Origin: Chryseobacterium gleum
Lineage (GTDB): Bacteria > Bacteroidota > Bacteroidia > Flavobacteriales_D > Crocinitomicaceae
DNA: 43,882 nucleotides
Reading direction: 5' to 3'
Assembly (NCBI GenBank): GCA_945897565.1
Contig: CAMDFN010000020.1
Location: 1 to 43,882, forward strand
Position 1 is the first letter of the stretch. Every line of letters begins with the position of its first letter. The notes below the pieces were generated by a model, which worked only from the letters and a program-made list of their open reading frames with translations, ran no database searches and had not been told where the DNA came from. Shown here piece by piece: positions 17,628-25,963 of the stretch. The position numbers were made by a program, and so were the translations under genes.

Positions 17628-17655
17628 AAAAAAAAACCTGACTTCAATAGCCAGG
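17628..17655 (-). terminator. Terminator of tRNA-Val
   Basis: On the minus strand, arms CCTGGCT and AGTCAGG form a 7-bp stem with one G-T pair and loop ATTGA. They are followed by nine T residues (17628-17636). It lies 5 bases past the encoded CCA of tRNA-Val. Confidence 0.88.
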
Positions 17656-17659
17656 CTTG

Positions 17660-17737
17660 TGGTGAGTGATACTGGATTCGAACCAGTGACCCCTACCCTG
17701 TCAAGGTAGTGCTCTAAACCAACTGAGCTAATCACCC
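17660..17737 (-). tRNA. tRNA-Val(GAC)
   Basis: On the minus strand an acceptor stem GGGTGAT/ATCACTC, D-arm TAGCTCAGTTGGTTTAGAGC, anticodon arm CTACC-TTGACAG-GGTAG with anticodon GAC, and T-arm with GGTTCGAATCC all fit a tRNA. The CCA end is encoded (17660-17662). Its own consensus promoter and terminator flank it. Confidence 0.96.
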
Positions 17738-17745
17738 GAGGAGTG

Positions 17746-17775
17746 CAAAGATACAAGTTTTTTTGAGCATGCAAA
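17746..17775 (-). promoter_or_regulatory. Promoter of tRNA-Val
   Basis: On the minus strand TTTG (17772-17775), 18 bases, then TATCTTTG (17746-17753), a full match to the Bacteroidota housekeeping consensus. It ends 8 bases before the mature tRNA. Confidence 0.85.
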
Positions 17776-17802
17776 GTCAATAGTATGTAGTTTTACAGCA
17801 AA

Positions 17803-18360
17803 ATGAGTCACGATAAAATCATACTTGGCATTGATCCCGGCACAACTGTTTTGGGTTATGGGCTCATTCACGTCGAGCAAAAACAACTCAAACTCTTGAA
17901 TTTCGGCGTCATACAACTGCACAAACTCAGTAATCATCCGGACAAACTCAAAAGAATTTTAGAAAGGCTCAACGGGCTCATTGCTGAATACAAACCAGAC
18001 GAAATGGCTATTGAAGCGCCTTTCTTTGGCAAAAACGTTCAGTCCATGCTCAAACTCGGTAGGGCACAAGGCGTTGCGATTGCGGCGGCCTTGAACCACA
18101 ACATGCCTTTTGAAGAGTATTCACCAAGAAGGGTAAAGCAGGCCATTACAGGTAGCGGCAGCGCTTCCAAAGAGCAAGTGGCAGCCATGCTACAGCAATT
18201 ACTCAATTTTCAAGATATGCCCAAATACCTAGATGCAACCGATGGTTTGGCCGTAGCGGTGTGTCATCATTTTTCAAAGGGCATTGGCGAACACAACAAG
18301 GCAAAAGGAGATTCCTGGACTGCGTTTTTATCTCAAAATCCCAAGCGTTTAAAAGAATGA
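17803..18360 (+). CDS. ruvC: Crossover junction endodeoxyribonuclease RuvC
   Basis: A 185-aa Holliday-junction resolvase of the RNase H/integrase fold that works with RuvAB. The four acidic residues of the family can be traced: Asp11 in ILGIDPGTTVLGYG, Glu71 in MAIEAPFFGKNVQ, and Asp144 and Asp147 in KYLDATDGLAVAVCHH. YSPRRVKQAITGSGSASKEQV is the conserved DNA-contacting stretch. Length is standard. A weak -7 box (TAGTTTTA) lies just upstream. Its stop overlaps the start of rnhA by 4 bases (ATGA). Confidence 0.97.
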   Translation: MSHDKIILGIDPGTTVLGYGLIHVEQKQLKLLNFGVIQLHKLSNHPDKLKRILERLNGLIAEYKPDEMAIEAPFFGKNVQSMLKLGRAQGVAIAAALNHNMPFEEYSPRRVKQAITGSGSASKEQVAAMLQQLLNFQDMPKYLDATDGLAVAVCHHFSKGIGEHNKAKGDSWTAFLSQNPKRLKE

Positions 18361-18824
18361 GTGCGCAAAAAATAATGGTCTTTACGGATGGTTCTTCGCG
18401 CGGCAATCCCGGTCCGGGTGGTTTTGGCGCTATCCTAGAATTTGGCAGCAAGCGCATGGAGCTCAGTCAAGGTTTTAGGCGCACTACCAATAACCGCATG
18501 GAACTTTTAGCTGTTATTGTGGCACTCGAGCACATCAAGAACCGCAATTATACGGTCGTGATCCATTCCGATTCTAAATATGTCTTGGATTCAATCACAA
18601 AAGGTTGGGTTTTTGGTTGGGCAAAAAAAGGATTCAAGGACAAGAAAAACCCCGATTTGTGGCAGCGTTATTTAGCGCTACATCCAAATTTTAAACTCGA
18701 ATTTGTTTGGGTAAAAGGCCATGCAGGGCATCCGCAAAACGAGCGTTGCGATGTATTAGCCGTACAGGCCGCCACACAAGCTCCGAAAAATGTTGATACT
18801 TGGTTTGAAGCCAATCCTAATTAA
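18357..18824 (+). CDS. rnhA: Ribonuclease HI
   Basis: A 155-aa enzyme (E. coli 155 aa) that cuts the RNA strand of RNA-DNA hybrids. I chose the ATG at 18357, which overlaps the ruvC stop by 4 bases; the open frame extends 32 codons into ruvC but with unrelated sequence. Active-site residues: Asp11 in [15 protein letters not shown], Glu49 in NNRMELLAV, Asp72 in [13 protein letters not shown], and the C-terminal Asp in [12 protein letters not shown]. The basic segment [17 protein letters not shown] is the substrate-binding handle. Its stop overlaps that of the convergent metH by 4 bases. Confidence 0.96.
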   Translation: MSAQKIMVFTDGSSRGNPGPGGFGAILEFGSKRMELSQGFRRTTNNRMELLAVIVALEHIKNRNYTVVIHSDSKYVLDSITKGWVFGWAKKGFKDKKNPDLWQRYLALHPNFKLEFVWVKGHAGHPQNERCDVLAVQAATQAPKNVDTWFEANPN

Positions 18825-21472
18825 ACGAGAATTGAACTATACCAACGTTCAATTTCGCTTGCATCAACGCCTTTTCTATTGGCTACAGCTGCAAGTTGTT
18901 CTTGTGTAATTTTCCCTAAACCGAAATACTTGGCGTCAGGGTGCGCGAAATACCAACCACTGACCGATGCTGCTGGCCACATGGCCAAAGATTCAGTGAG
19001 GCTCACACCAATTTGTGCCTCGGCGTCTAAGAGTTCAAAAATACCGAGTTTTTCGAGGTGATCAGGACAAGCAGGGTAGCCCGGTGCAGGTCTAATACCG
19101 CGATAATTTTCGGCGATGAGCGCTTGGTTTTCAAGATTTTCTTGCGGCGCATAGCCCCACGTATCTTTGCGCACAACTGCGTGCAAGTACTCGGCAAATG
19201 CTTCGGCGAGGCGATCGGCGAGGGCTTTGACCATAATGGAGTTGTAGTCGTCGTGGTTGGCCTCAAATTGGGCAATGTATTTTTCTATGCCCAGCCCTGC
19301 CGTCACGACGAATGCACCAATATAATCTTGCATTTGACTGTCTTGCGGCGCAATGAAATCTGCCAAGGCAATATTGGGTTGGCCAGCTACTTTTTTAGTC
19401 TGCTGGCGCAAGGTGATTTGGGTGTGGAGGGTTGTGCCGTTTTTAGGGTCTTGGATCAAGATGTCGTCGCCCTTTGAGTTGGCTGCAAATAAACCACTTA
19501 CTCCTTTGCAGACAAGTATTTTGTCATTGATGAGTTGCTCGAGTAATTGCTGCGCATCTTCAAATACTTTGGTAGCCGCTTCGCCCACTACCACATCTGA
19601 TAAAATTTGTGGGTATTTGCCGTGGAGGTCCCAGGTTTGGAAGAATGGTGTCCAGTCTATGTAGGGGACGAGCGCTTCTATGGATGGTTCGTGGAGTTGA
19701 ACACCTAAGTGCTTGGGTACTGCAATTGTTTCTGTATTGAATTCAAGTTGCAAGGCATTTGCTTGGGCTTGTGCTAAAGAAAGCAGTTCTTTGGCCGCTT
19801 GGTGCTTGGCATGGTGCACTCGAATTTTTTCGTAGTCTGTGCGCAGCGCACTTAAAAAAGCTGGTTTTTTAGCACCCAATAAGCTTTCTACGACTGTTAC
19901 AGAACGCGAGGCGTCTAGTACGTGGATCACTGCGCCCGATGGGTAGTGCGCTTCAATTTTGACAGCCGTATGTACTTTTGAAGTGGTGGCGCCACCAATG
20001 AGTAGTGGAATGCTGAGCCCAGCGCGCTCCATTTCTTTGGCCAAGTGGACCATTTCGTCGAGTGATGGCGTAATGAGCCCGCTCAGCCCAATGGCGTCAA
20101 CATTTTGATCAATGGCAGTTTGAATAATGACTTGCGGCGCAACCATGACACCGAGGTCTATGATTTGGTAATTATTACAGGCCAAAACAACGCCGACTAT
20201 ATTTTTGCCGATATCGTGGACGTCGCCCTTGACGGTTGCCATTAGAATTTTTCCTGCAGCGCTTTGTTTGCCGTCTTTTTCGGCTTCAATGTATGGCAGC
20301 AAATAAGCCACTGCTTTTTTCATAACTCTTGCAGACTTCACTACTTGCGGCAAAAACATTTGCCCGCTACCAAATAAATCACCAACTTGATTCATGCCGT
20401 CCATGAGGGGGCCTTCTATCACTTGAATTGGGCGTGCTGCCTGCTGCCTTGCTTCTTCTACATCGGTATCAATGAATTCTACAATTCCTTTGATGAGTGC
20501 ATGTGCCAAGCGCTTTTCAACGCTTTGTTCTCGCCAACTGAGGTCTGCGGTTTGTTGTCGGACAGCTCCCTTGACTGTTTGGGCAAAATCGAGTAAGCGC
20601 TCAGTGGCATCTGCCCTGCGGTTGAGCAAGACGTCTTCAACGCGCAACAGTAATTCGGGTTCAATTTCGGAATATACCTCGAGCATGCTCGGATTGACAA
20701 TCCCCATGTCCATGCCGTGGGCAGTAGCATGAAATAAAAAGGCGGAATGCATGGCTTCGCGCATTTTGTTGTTGCCTCTAAAGGAGAACGATACATTTGA
20801 TACACCACCGCTCACATGGGCGCCCGGAAGGTTACTGCGGATCCATTTGGTGGCTCTGAAAAAGTCCAACGCGTTGTTGGCGTGTTCTTCCATGCCGGTA
20901 GCCACCGGGAAAATATTGGGGTCAAAAATGATGTCGTCTTGCTCAAAACCAACCACATCTACTAAAATGCGGTAAGAGCGCTCACAGATTTCAATCCTGC
21001 GCTCAAAAGAATCGGCTTGGCCTTTCTCGTCAAAAGCCATGACAATGACTGCTGCACCAAAACGCTTGATTTCTTTGGCTTGGTCAATAAAAATGGCCTC
21101 GCCTTCTTTGAGCGAGATAGAATTGACAATTCCTTTGCCTTGCAGGCATTTGAGCCCTGCTAAGATGATTTCCCATTTGGAAGAATCGATCATGATGGGG
21201 ATGCGTGCGATATCTGGTTCAGCGGCCAATAAATTAAGAAAGCGGACCATAGCTGCTTTGCCGTCTATCATGCCTTCGTCCATATTGATGTCGATGACTT
21301 GTGCGCCGCCTTCTACTTGTTCGCGCGCTACGGCCAAGGCAGCTTCGAAATCATCTTCTTTGATCATGCGCAAAAAGGCGCGCGATCCTGTTACATTGGT
21401 GCGTTCTCCGATATTGACAAAATTACTTTGTTCGGTGAGGACTAGCGCCTCGAGGCCCGCAAGTTTGAGCAT
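18821..21472 (-). CDS. metH: Methionine synthase MetH, C-terminal modules (pterin, cobalamin, activation)
   Basis: About 883 aa from the ATG at 21472, one base after the stop of the preceding homocysteine-methyltransferase gene. Domains in order: methyltetrahydrofolate (pterin)-binding barrel beginning [17 protein letters not shown]; cobalamin cap helices ([29 protein letters not shown]); the B12-binding Rossmann domain with the DxHxxG loop [16 protein letters not shown], where His ligates cobalt, and [13 protein letters not shown]; and the C-terminal SAM-dependent reactivation domain with [15 protein letters not shown]. Together with the upstream protein it rebuilds a complete MetH. The enzyme transfers a methyl group from methyl-THF via cobalamin to homocysteine. 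Controlled by the SAM-I riboswitch. Confidence 0.96.
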   Translation of the reverse strand: MLKLAGLEALVLTEQSNFVNIGERTNVTGSRAFLRMIKEDDFEAALAVAREQVEGGAQVIDINMDEGMIDGKAAMVRFLNLLAAEPDIARIPIMIDSSKWEIILAGLKCLQGKGIVNSISLKEGEAIFIDQAKEIKRFGAAVIVMAFDEKGQADSFERRIEICERSYRILVDVVGFEQDDIIFDPNIFPVATGMEEHANNALDFFRATKWIRSNLPGAHVSGGVSNVSFSFRGNNKMREAMHSAFLFHATAHGMDMGIVNPSMLEVYSEIEPELLLRVEDVLLNRRADATERLLDFAQTVKGAVRQQTADLSWREQSVEKRLAHALIKGIVEFIDTDVEEARQQAARPIQVIEGPLMDGMNQVGDLFGSGQMFLPQVVKSARVMKKAVAYLLPYIEAEKDGKQSAAGKILMATVKGDVHDIGKNIVGVVLACNNYQIIDLGVMVAPQVIIQTAIDQNVDAIGLSGLITPSLDEMVHLAKEMERAGLSIPLLIGGATTSKVHTAVKIEAHYPSGAVIHVLDASRSVTVVESLLGAKKPAFLSALRTDYEKIRVHHAKHQAAKELLSLAQAQANALQLEFNTETIAVPKHLGVQLHEPSIEALVPYIDWTPFFQTWDLHGKYPQILSDVVVGEAATKVFEDAQQLLEQLINDKILVCKGVSGLFAANSKGDDILIQDPKNGTTLHTQITLRQQTKKVAGQPNIALADFIAPQDSQMQDYIGAFVVTAGLGIEKYIAQFEANHDDYNSIMVKALADRLAEAFAEYLHAVVRKDTWGYAPQENLENQALIAENYRGIRPAPGYPACPDHLEKLGIFELLDAEAQIGVSLTESLAMWPAASVSGWYFAHPDAKYFGLGKITQEQLAAVANRKGVDASEIERWYSSILV

Positions 21473-21473
21473 A

Positions 21474-22463
21474 TCAGTGGTTCCATTTTCTTGGTGAATA
21501 CTTTGCAGCAACAGCGGCAATGGCAGCGATGTGTTCTGGTGTTGTGCCGCAGCAGCCGCCAATGACGTTCACGAGCCCTTCTTGCAAATACTGCTCAATT
21601 TGAGCGGCCATGTCAGCGGGGCTTTCGTCGTAGAGCCCGAATTCGTTAGGGAGCCCCGCATTGGGGTGCGCGCTAACGGCAAATGTTGCTTTTTCGTTGA
21701 GCACTTGAAGATAGGGCCGCATCATGGACGCGCCAAGTGCACAATTCAGGCCAATACTCAGTAAGGGCATGTGCGACAACGAAATTAAAAAAGCTTCGGT
21801 AGTTTGACCTGTTAGGGTGCGCCCAGATTGATCGGTAATGGTGCCAGAAACCATAATTGGGACTTGAACACCTCTTTTTTCAAATACTTTATCGCAAGCA
21901 TATAGGGCAGCTTTGGCATTGAGCGTGTCAAAAACGGTTTCAATGAGCAGAATATCTACTCCGCCGTCCATGAGCGCTTCAATTTGCCCGCTGTAAGCGC
22001 GCACTAAATCATCAAAAGTAACGGCCCGATATCCGGGATCATTGACATCAGGAGAAATAGAGGCGGTGCGGTTTGTTGGCCCTATTGAACCTGCCACAAA
22101 CCGTGGGCGATCAGTGAATTCGGCGGCTACTTCTTTGGCGATTTTGGCGCCTTGATAATTGATTTGATATACCGCTTCTTCGAGTTGGTAGTCGGCTTGA
22201 GCGATGGTGGTGCCCGAAAAAGTATTGGTTTCGATGATATCTGCACCCGCTGCGAAGTAAGCGCGGTGAATTTCTTTGATGATTTCGGGGCGTGTGATGG
22301 AGAGCAAGTCGTTGTTGCCTTTCAAAGATTGGGGGTGTTGCTCAAATGCGCCTTCTCGGAAATCAAATTCTTCGAGCTGATGGCGTTGGATCATGGTGCC
22401 CATGGCGCCGTCTAAGACGAGAATGCGTTGCTCGATGGCTTGTTGTAATGCGCTATTGATCAT
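21474..22463 (-). CDS. metH: Methionine synthase MetH, N-terminal homocysteine methyltransferase module
   Basis: A 329-aa homocysteine-binding barrel equal to the first domain of E. coli MetH. The start is [19 protein letters not shown]. The zinc-binding cysteines are in [15 protein letters not shown] and [18 protein letters not shown], the standard Cys...CysCys set. It ends with a stop codon and the C-terminal modules begin one base later, so the enzyme is encoded in two genes. Split metH is known in many Bacteroidota, and the downstream gene has a proper start, so I do not read this as a frameshift. It is first in the operon, directly behind the SAM-I riboswitch. Confidence 0.95.
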   Translation of the reverse strand: MINSALQQAIEQRILVLDGAMGTMIQRHQLEEFDFREGAFEQHPQSLKGNNDLLSITRPEIIKEIHRAYFAAGADIIETNTFSGTTIAQADYQLEEAVYQINYQGAKIAKEVAAEFTDRPRFVAGSIGPTNRTASISPDVNDPGYRAVTFDDLVRAYSGQIEALMDGGVDILLIETVFDTLNAKAALYACDKVFEKRGVQVPIMVSGTITDQSGRTLTGQTTEAFLISLSHMPLLSIGLNCALGASMMRPYLQVLNEKATFAVSAHPNAGLPNEFGLYDESPADMAAQIEQYLQEGLVNVIGGCCGTTPEHIAAIAAVAAKYSPRKWNH

Positions 22464-22500
22464 AATTTGCTTGGCGAAAGGTAGAAACAGCGCGTTTCAA

Positions 22501-22598
22501 CTTATCTTTTCCCAAATTGGGATCGGATTTGGCACCTTTACAAAGATGTGAGGTTGCCAAGGTTTCATAGGGCCTGTCCCTCCACCTTTCTAAATAAG
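22501..22598 (-). ncRNA. SAM-I (S-box) riboswitch controlling metH
   Basis: Read on the minus strand the leader contains the conserved S-box blocks in order: CTTATTTAGAAAGGTGGAGG, then GGACAGGCCCTATGAAACC, then TTGGCAACC, then AAGGTGCCAAATCC, and it closes with GATAAG, which pairs with CTTAT to make P1. These match the SAM-I consensus almost base for base, including the kink-turn and pseudoknot partners. It lies 37 bases upstream of the metH start. No clear terminator stem is visible in the 37 bases after P1, so control may be translational (masking the start region) instead of by attenuation; this is an inference. Confidence 0.95.
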
Positions 22599-22618
22599 TT
22601 TATTTAAATGAACTGCTG

Positions 22619-22647
22619 CAAAGTTACGTAGGTTTTGCAAATTACAA
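22619..22647 (-). promoter_or_regulatory. Promoter of the metH riboswitch operon
   Basis: On the minus strand TTG (22645-22647), 18 bases, TAACTTTG (22619-22626), a full match to the -7 consensus. Transcription would begin about 22612, some 14 bases before the riboswitch. The -33 element overlaps the end of dprA. Confidence 0.82.
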
Positions 22648-23739
22648 GGGCAAACGATACCGATTTGCACCGATATTTTGCAATGAGCCATTTAATTCGA
22701 GCTCAAACAAGTTACTGCTGATGCTAGACACCGCTTGTTGGGTGCTGAGGGCGAGTTCGTCTATGCTCCAGTTGTTCTTGTTTTTGAAGTGATTCAAGAT
22801 TTCTTTTTGAAGACTGCTCAGCACATCTTGATTTTGCAGTGCTGCACCCTGCTGTGTATTGGTCCAGTTCATGGTTTGCAATAAATCTTGAGCGGAAGTG
22901 AGCAAATGCGCTTGTTGGTTCTTAATGAGTGCGTGGCAGCCTTCCGATTGCAATTGGTGAATGGGCCCAGGAAAGGCAAAGACTTCTCGGTTGTAGTCAT
23001 TGCCGAGTTCGGCTGTAATCAAAGACCCACCGTTTTTCTTGCTTTCAATGACCACTATTGCATCGGCTAAACCTGCAATGATGCGGTTGCGCATCGGAAA
23101 GTGCATGCGATCGGGTTTGGTCCCGATCAGAAACTCAGACATTAAGCCAGCGTTAGCTAACATGTCTAAGGCAAGTTTGCGATTGGAAGTCGGATAAATG
23201 CGGTCGATGCCATGGCCAAGCACCCCAATTGTTGCCAAACCATGATTGAGGCATTGCTGATGCACCTCTGCATCAACCCCTTTAGCAAGCCCACTGATCA
23301 CCAAAATATCTTTTGGTAAATTAGAGATGAGTGTTTTGACGAGCTGCTTTCCGTAAGGTGTTTGTTGTCGTGTACCGACAATAGCAATGCATCTTGGTGT
23401 TTGCCACTTGGGCTCTACGCCTCTGTAAAACAGCCCAAGTGGAGCGTCGACGCAGTGTTTGAGCCTAGTGGGGTATGAGGCATCGGTGATGAAATGGTAG
23501 CTGAGGTTTTCATGAGCTAAATACGGAAGTTGACCTTGCGCCCGCCAAAGCGCATTGGTTCTTTCCGTTTTTTCGAGTTGTGCAATTGGTATACTTGTAA
23601 GCTGTTGCAAAGCAGCGTAATTGAGCTCAAAAAAATCGCGCGGGTGGCTGAGCAGTTTTAAGATCCGTCGTGCACGAATAGGGCCAATGCCGTATAGTTG
23701 TGAGAACGCAATTTGATAGAGTTGGTCTGAGTATTCCAT
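22642..23739 (-). CDS. dprA: DNA-processing protein DprA
   Basis: A 365-aa cytoplasmic protein that loads RecA on incoming single-stranded DNA during natural transformation. A helix-hairpin-helix/SAM-like N-terminal part (QLYGIGPIRARRILKLL) leads to the Rossmann-like DprA domain (about 110-290): CIAIVGTRQQTPYGKQL, VISGLAKGVDAEVHQQCL, TIGVLGHGIDRIYPTSNRKL, FPMRNRIIAGLADAIVVIES and GSLITAELGNDYNREVFAFPG. The end (about 300-365) fits the winged-helix DML1-like domain. Length is normal. It starts divergently from the first TonB-dependent receptor. Confidence 0.96.
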   Translation of the reverse strand: MEYSDQLYQIAFSQLYGIGPIRARRILKLLSHPRDFFELNYAALQQLTSIPIAQLEKTERTNALWRAQGQLPYLAHENLSYHFITDASYPTRLKHCVDAPLGLFYRGVEPKWQTPRCIAIVGTRQQTPYGKQLVKTLISNLPKDILVISGLAKGVDAEVHQQCLNHGLATIGVLGHGIDRIYPTSNRKLALDMLANAGLMSEFLIGTKPDRMHFPMRNRIIAGLADAIVVIESKKNGGSLITAELGNDYNREVFAFPGPIHQLQSEGCHALIKNQQAHLLTSAQDLLQTMNWTNTQQGAALQNQDVLSSLQKEILNHFKNKNNWSIDELALSTQQAVSSISSNLFELELNGSLQNIGANRYRLPL

Positions 23740-23780
23740 TTTTTAGTAGCTTCGGGTAAAGTTAGACCGAACAAACAGCA

Positions 23781-25901
23781 ATGCATTCAGTAAAAATTAC
23801 GACACTTTACCTGATTTTTTTCCCTATTTACATCTTCTCACAAGACCTCAATAAGGATAGCCTGCGGCTGAAAACCAAAGACGAAAAAGCCGTTTACGTT
23901 CGCGCAGCGCGCTTTGAAAAGAATATCGAAGATGTTTCCATTTCTATGGAAGTGCTGCGGCCGGCGCTCATTGCTAATAAAGGACTGGCCAATCTCGAAC
24001 AAGCCGTTAACCAAAGCCCGGGAGTTTTTACCATGGATGGTCAAGTTTCGATTAGAGGCGGAGGAGGTTATGCCTATGGTGCGGGCAGTCGGGTTTTGCT
24101 TGTTTGGAACGGCGTTCCGATGCTCTCACCTGATATTGGCGATGTCAAATGGAATGCTGTCCCGATGGAACACGCCGAGCAAATTGAAATCATTAAAGGC
24201 GCTTCTTCTGTACTTTATGGCAGTGGCGCACTTAATGGTATTATTGCCATGAATGAAAAAGATGCACCGCTAGAGGGCACATTTTCTTTAAAAGTCCAAA
24301 ATGGAATTTACGGCAACCCACCAAGACCAAGCATGAAATGGTGGGATGCTCCACCTACTTTTCAGTTGATCGATGTATATGCTGCCAAGCGCAAAGACAA
24401 CCATGCCTTTACACTTGGCGTCAATGCGTTTAGAGATAAAGGTTACCGCGAGGGCGACCACGAAATGCGCGCGCGAATCCACGGCACCTATGCCTGTTTT
24501 TCAAAAAAAATCCCCCAACTCAAGGCGGGGCTCTCTTTCCATGTCCAGGCGCAAGAAGAAGGCGTTTTTATCTTGTGGCGCAATGATTCAATGTGCTTAC
24601 AAGCATTAGAAAACACACTCAGTGAACAGCGCGCACTGCGTTTGAGCCTCGATCCTTATTTGCTGTATGTTTCAAAAAATAAGGTCAAGCATGCGCTCAG
24701 AACGCGTTATTACCTGACCACGACAGGCTCTTCAACGGCGCTTGTCGACGCTTCTTTAGGGCAAATGTATTATGCCGATTACCAGGCGAATAAGAAAAAG
24801 AATCATTTTGACTTCGCTTTTGGCGCCACTTCGAATATCAGTCAGGTTACCAGTTATATTTTTGGAAATCACCTGAGTAAGAATTTCTCTGTGTATCAAC
24901 AAACAGAGTGGTCCAAAGGAAAACTCGATTTACAAGCTGGCTTGCGCCTCGAATACTGTCAGCTCAACAATGAAACGCCCGAAACCAATTACAATTGGGG
25001 AGCTCAAACGCTGCCAATATATCCCGTTATGCGCTTTGGCGGTCATTACGCGCTGCGCAAAAGCACCCATCTGCGTGCTTCATTTGGCCAAGGCATCCGT
25101 TTTCCGGCCGTTGCAGAGCGCTACATTTCTACAAGTGTGGGAGGCTTGCGGATCTTTCAAAATCCCGATTTGCTTGCCGAGCGCGGTTGGGCAGCTGAAC
25201 TAGGTCTCAAACAAGTTGTGGTAGTGGGTGAGTGGAAGGCGCTGCTCGATGTTGCAGGCTTTATCAATGCCTACGACAACATGACAGAATTTGCTTTTGG
25301 TGTATTCAAACCCGATACCATGGCATTTTTGCAAACCACCAATCCTTCGGCGCTCAATTACCTTTATAATTGGGTCGGTTTTCAGGCGCAAAATGCGGAG
25401 CGCGCGCGCATTACAGGCATTGAGTTTTCGATGAACAGTTCAGGTAAAATAGGCGAGGTGGAGGTGCTTACTTTAATGGGATATACTTATATGAATCCGT
25501 TGAGTCTCAATTCAGACACTACCTATTTGGCTACTTTTTCAGACACCACGGGCTCTATGCTCAAATACCGCTTCAAGCACCTCGCGAAGGCGGACATCGA
25601 ACTCAATTATAAAAACTTTGGCATCGGCTTGTCTGGGCGCTATAATTCATACATGCGCAACATCGATTTGGCTTTTGAACAAGGCATTATCGATACCGAG
25701 ATCTTGGTAGGGATGGAGCAGTATCGCGCCAAATTTAATAAAGGCGTTCCGGTTTTTGATTTGCGTTTCAACTATGCCTTTTCCGAGCAATTAAAGTGCA
25801 ACCTCATTTTGAACAATTTCACGAATGCAGAATACGTGACCAGACCAGGAGCAGTTCAGGCCCCGAGAAATTTTGTAGTCCAATTTCAGTACAATCTGTA
25901 A
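23781..25901 (+). CDS. TonB-dependent receptor, short form
   Basis: A 706-aa outer-membrane receptor. Signal peptide about 1-20 (ending YIFSQ); plug domain about 45-165 with QVSIRGGGGYAYGAGSRVLL and IEIIKGASSVLYGSGALNGII, the classical TonB plug motifs; and a 22-strand-type barrel to the C-terminus (NFVVQFQYNL). It closely resembles its downstream neighbour along plug and barrel (for example KAxYVRAARFxKxIEDVxISMEVLRP and NAERARITGIEFSMNSSGKIG), but it lacks that protein's N-terminal carboxypeptidase-D-like regulatory domain. The ligand is unknown. The 62-base gap before the second receptor suggests one operon. Confidence 0.93.
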   Translation: MHSVKITTLYLIFFPIYIFSQDLNKDSLRLKTKDEKAVYVRAARFEKNIEDVSISMEVLRPALIANKGLANLEQAVNQSPGVFTMDGQVSIRGGGGYAYGAGSRVLLVWNGVPMLSPDIGDVKWNAVPMEHAEQIEIIKGASSVLYGSGALNGIIAMNEKDAPLEGTFSLKVQNGIYGNPPRPSMKWWDAPPTFQLIDVYAAKRKDNHAFTLGVNAFRDKGYREGDHEMRARIHGTYACFSKKIPQLKAGLSFHVQAQEEGVFILWRNDSMCLQALENTLSEQRALRLSLDPYLLYVSKNKVKHALRTRYYLTTTGSSTALVDASLGQMYYADYQANKKKNHFDFAFGATSNISQVTSYIFGNHLSKNFSVYQQTEWSKGKLDLQAGLRLEYCQLNNETPETNYNWGAQTLPIYPVMRFGGHYALRKSTHLRASFGQGIRFPAVAERYISTSVGGLRIFQNPDLLAERGWAAELGLKQVVVVGEWKALLDVAGFINAYDNMTEFAFGVFKPDTMAFLQTTNPSALNYLYNWVGFQAQNAERARITGIEFSMNSSGKIGEVEVLTLMGYTYMNPLSLNSDTTYLATFSDTTGSMLKYRFKHLAKADIELNYKNFGIGLSGRYNSYMRNIDLAFEQGIIDTEILVGMEQYRAKFNKGVPVFDLRFNYAFSEQLKCNLILNNFTNAEYVTRPGAVQAPRNFVVQFQYNL

Positions 25902-25963
25902 AAATACGGACACAAAAGTCGCTTAATTCTCTTAATTTCGTACAGAACCTATAAGACTACCAT

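Noticed and set aside
21470..21480. metH split read as a frameshifted pseudogene
   Set aside because: A clean stop is followed one base later by an ATG, both halves are intact, and the split form is known in Bacteroidota.
21474..21562. Longer start for the MetH C-terminal gene overlapping the N-terminal gene
   Set aside because: The 30 extra residues (low-complexity Ala/Leu/Gln) are out-of-frame coding of the upstream gene. The ATG at 21472 fits the domain start.
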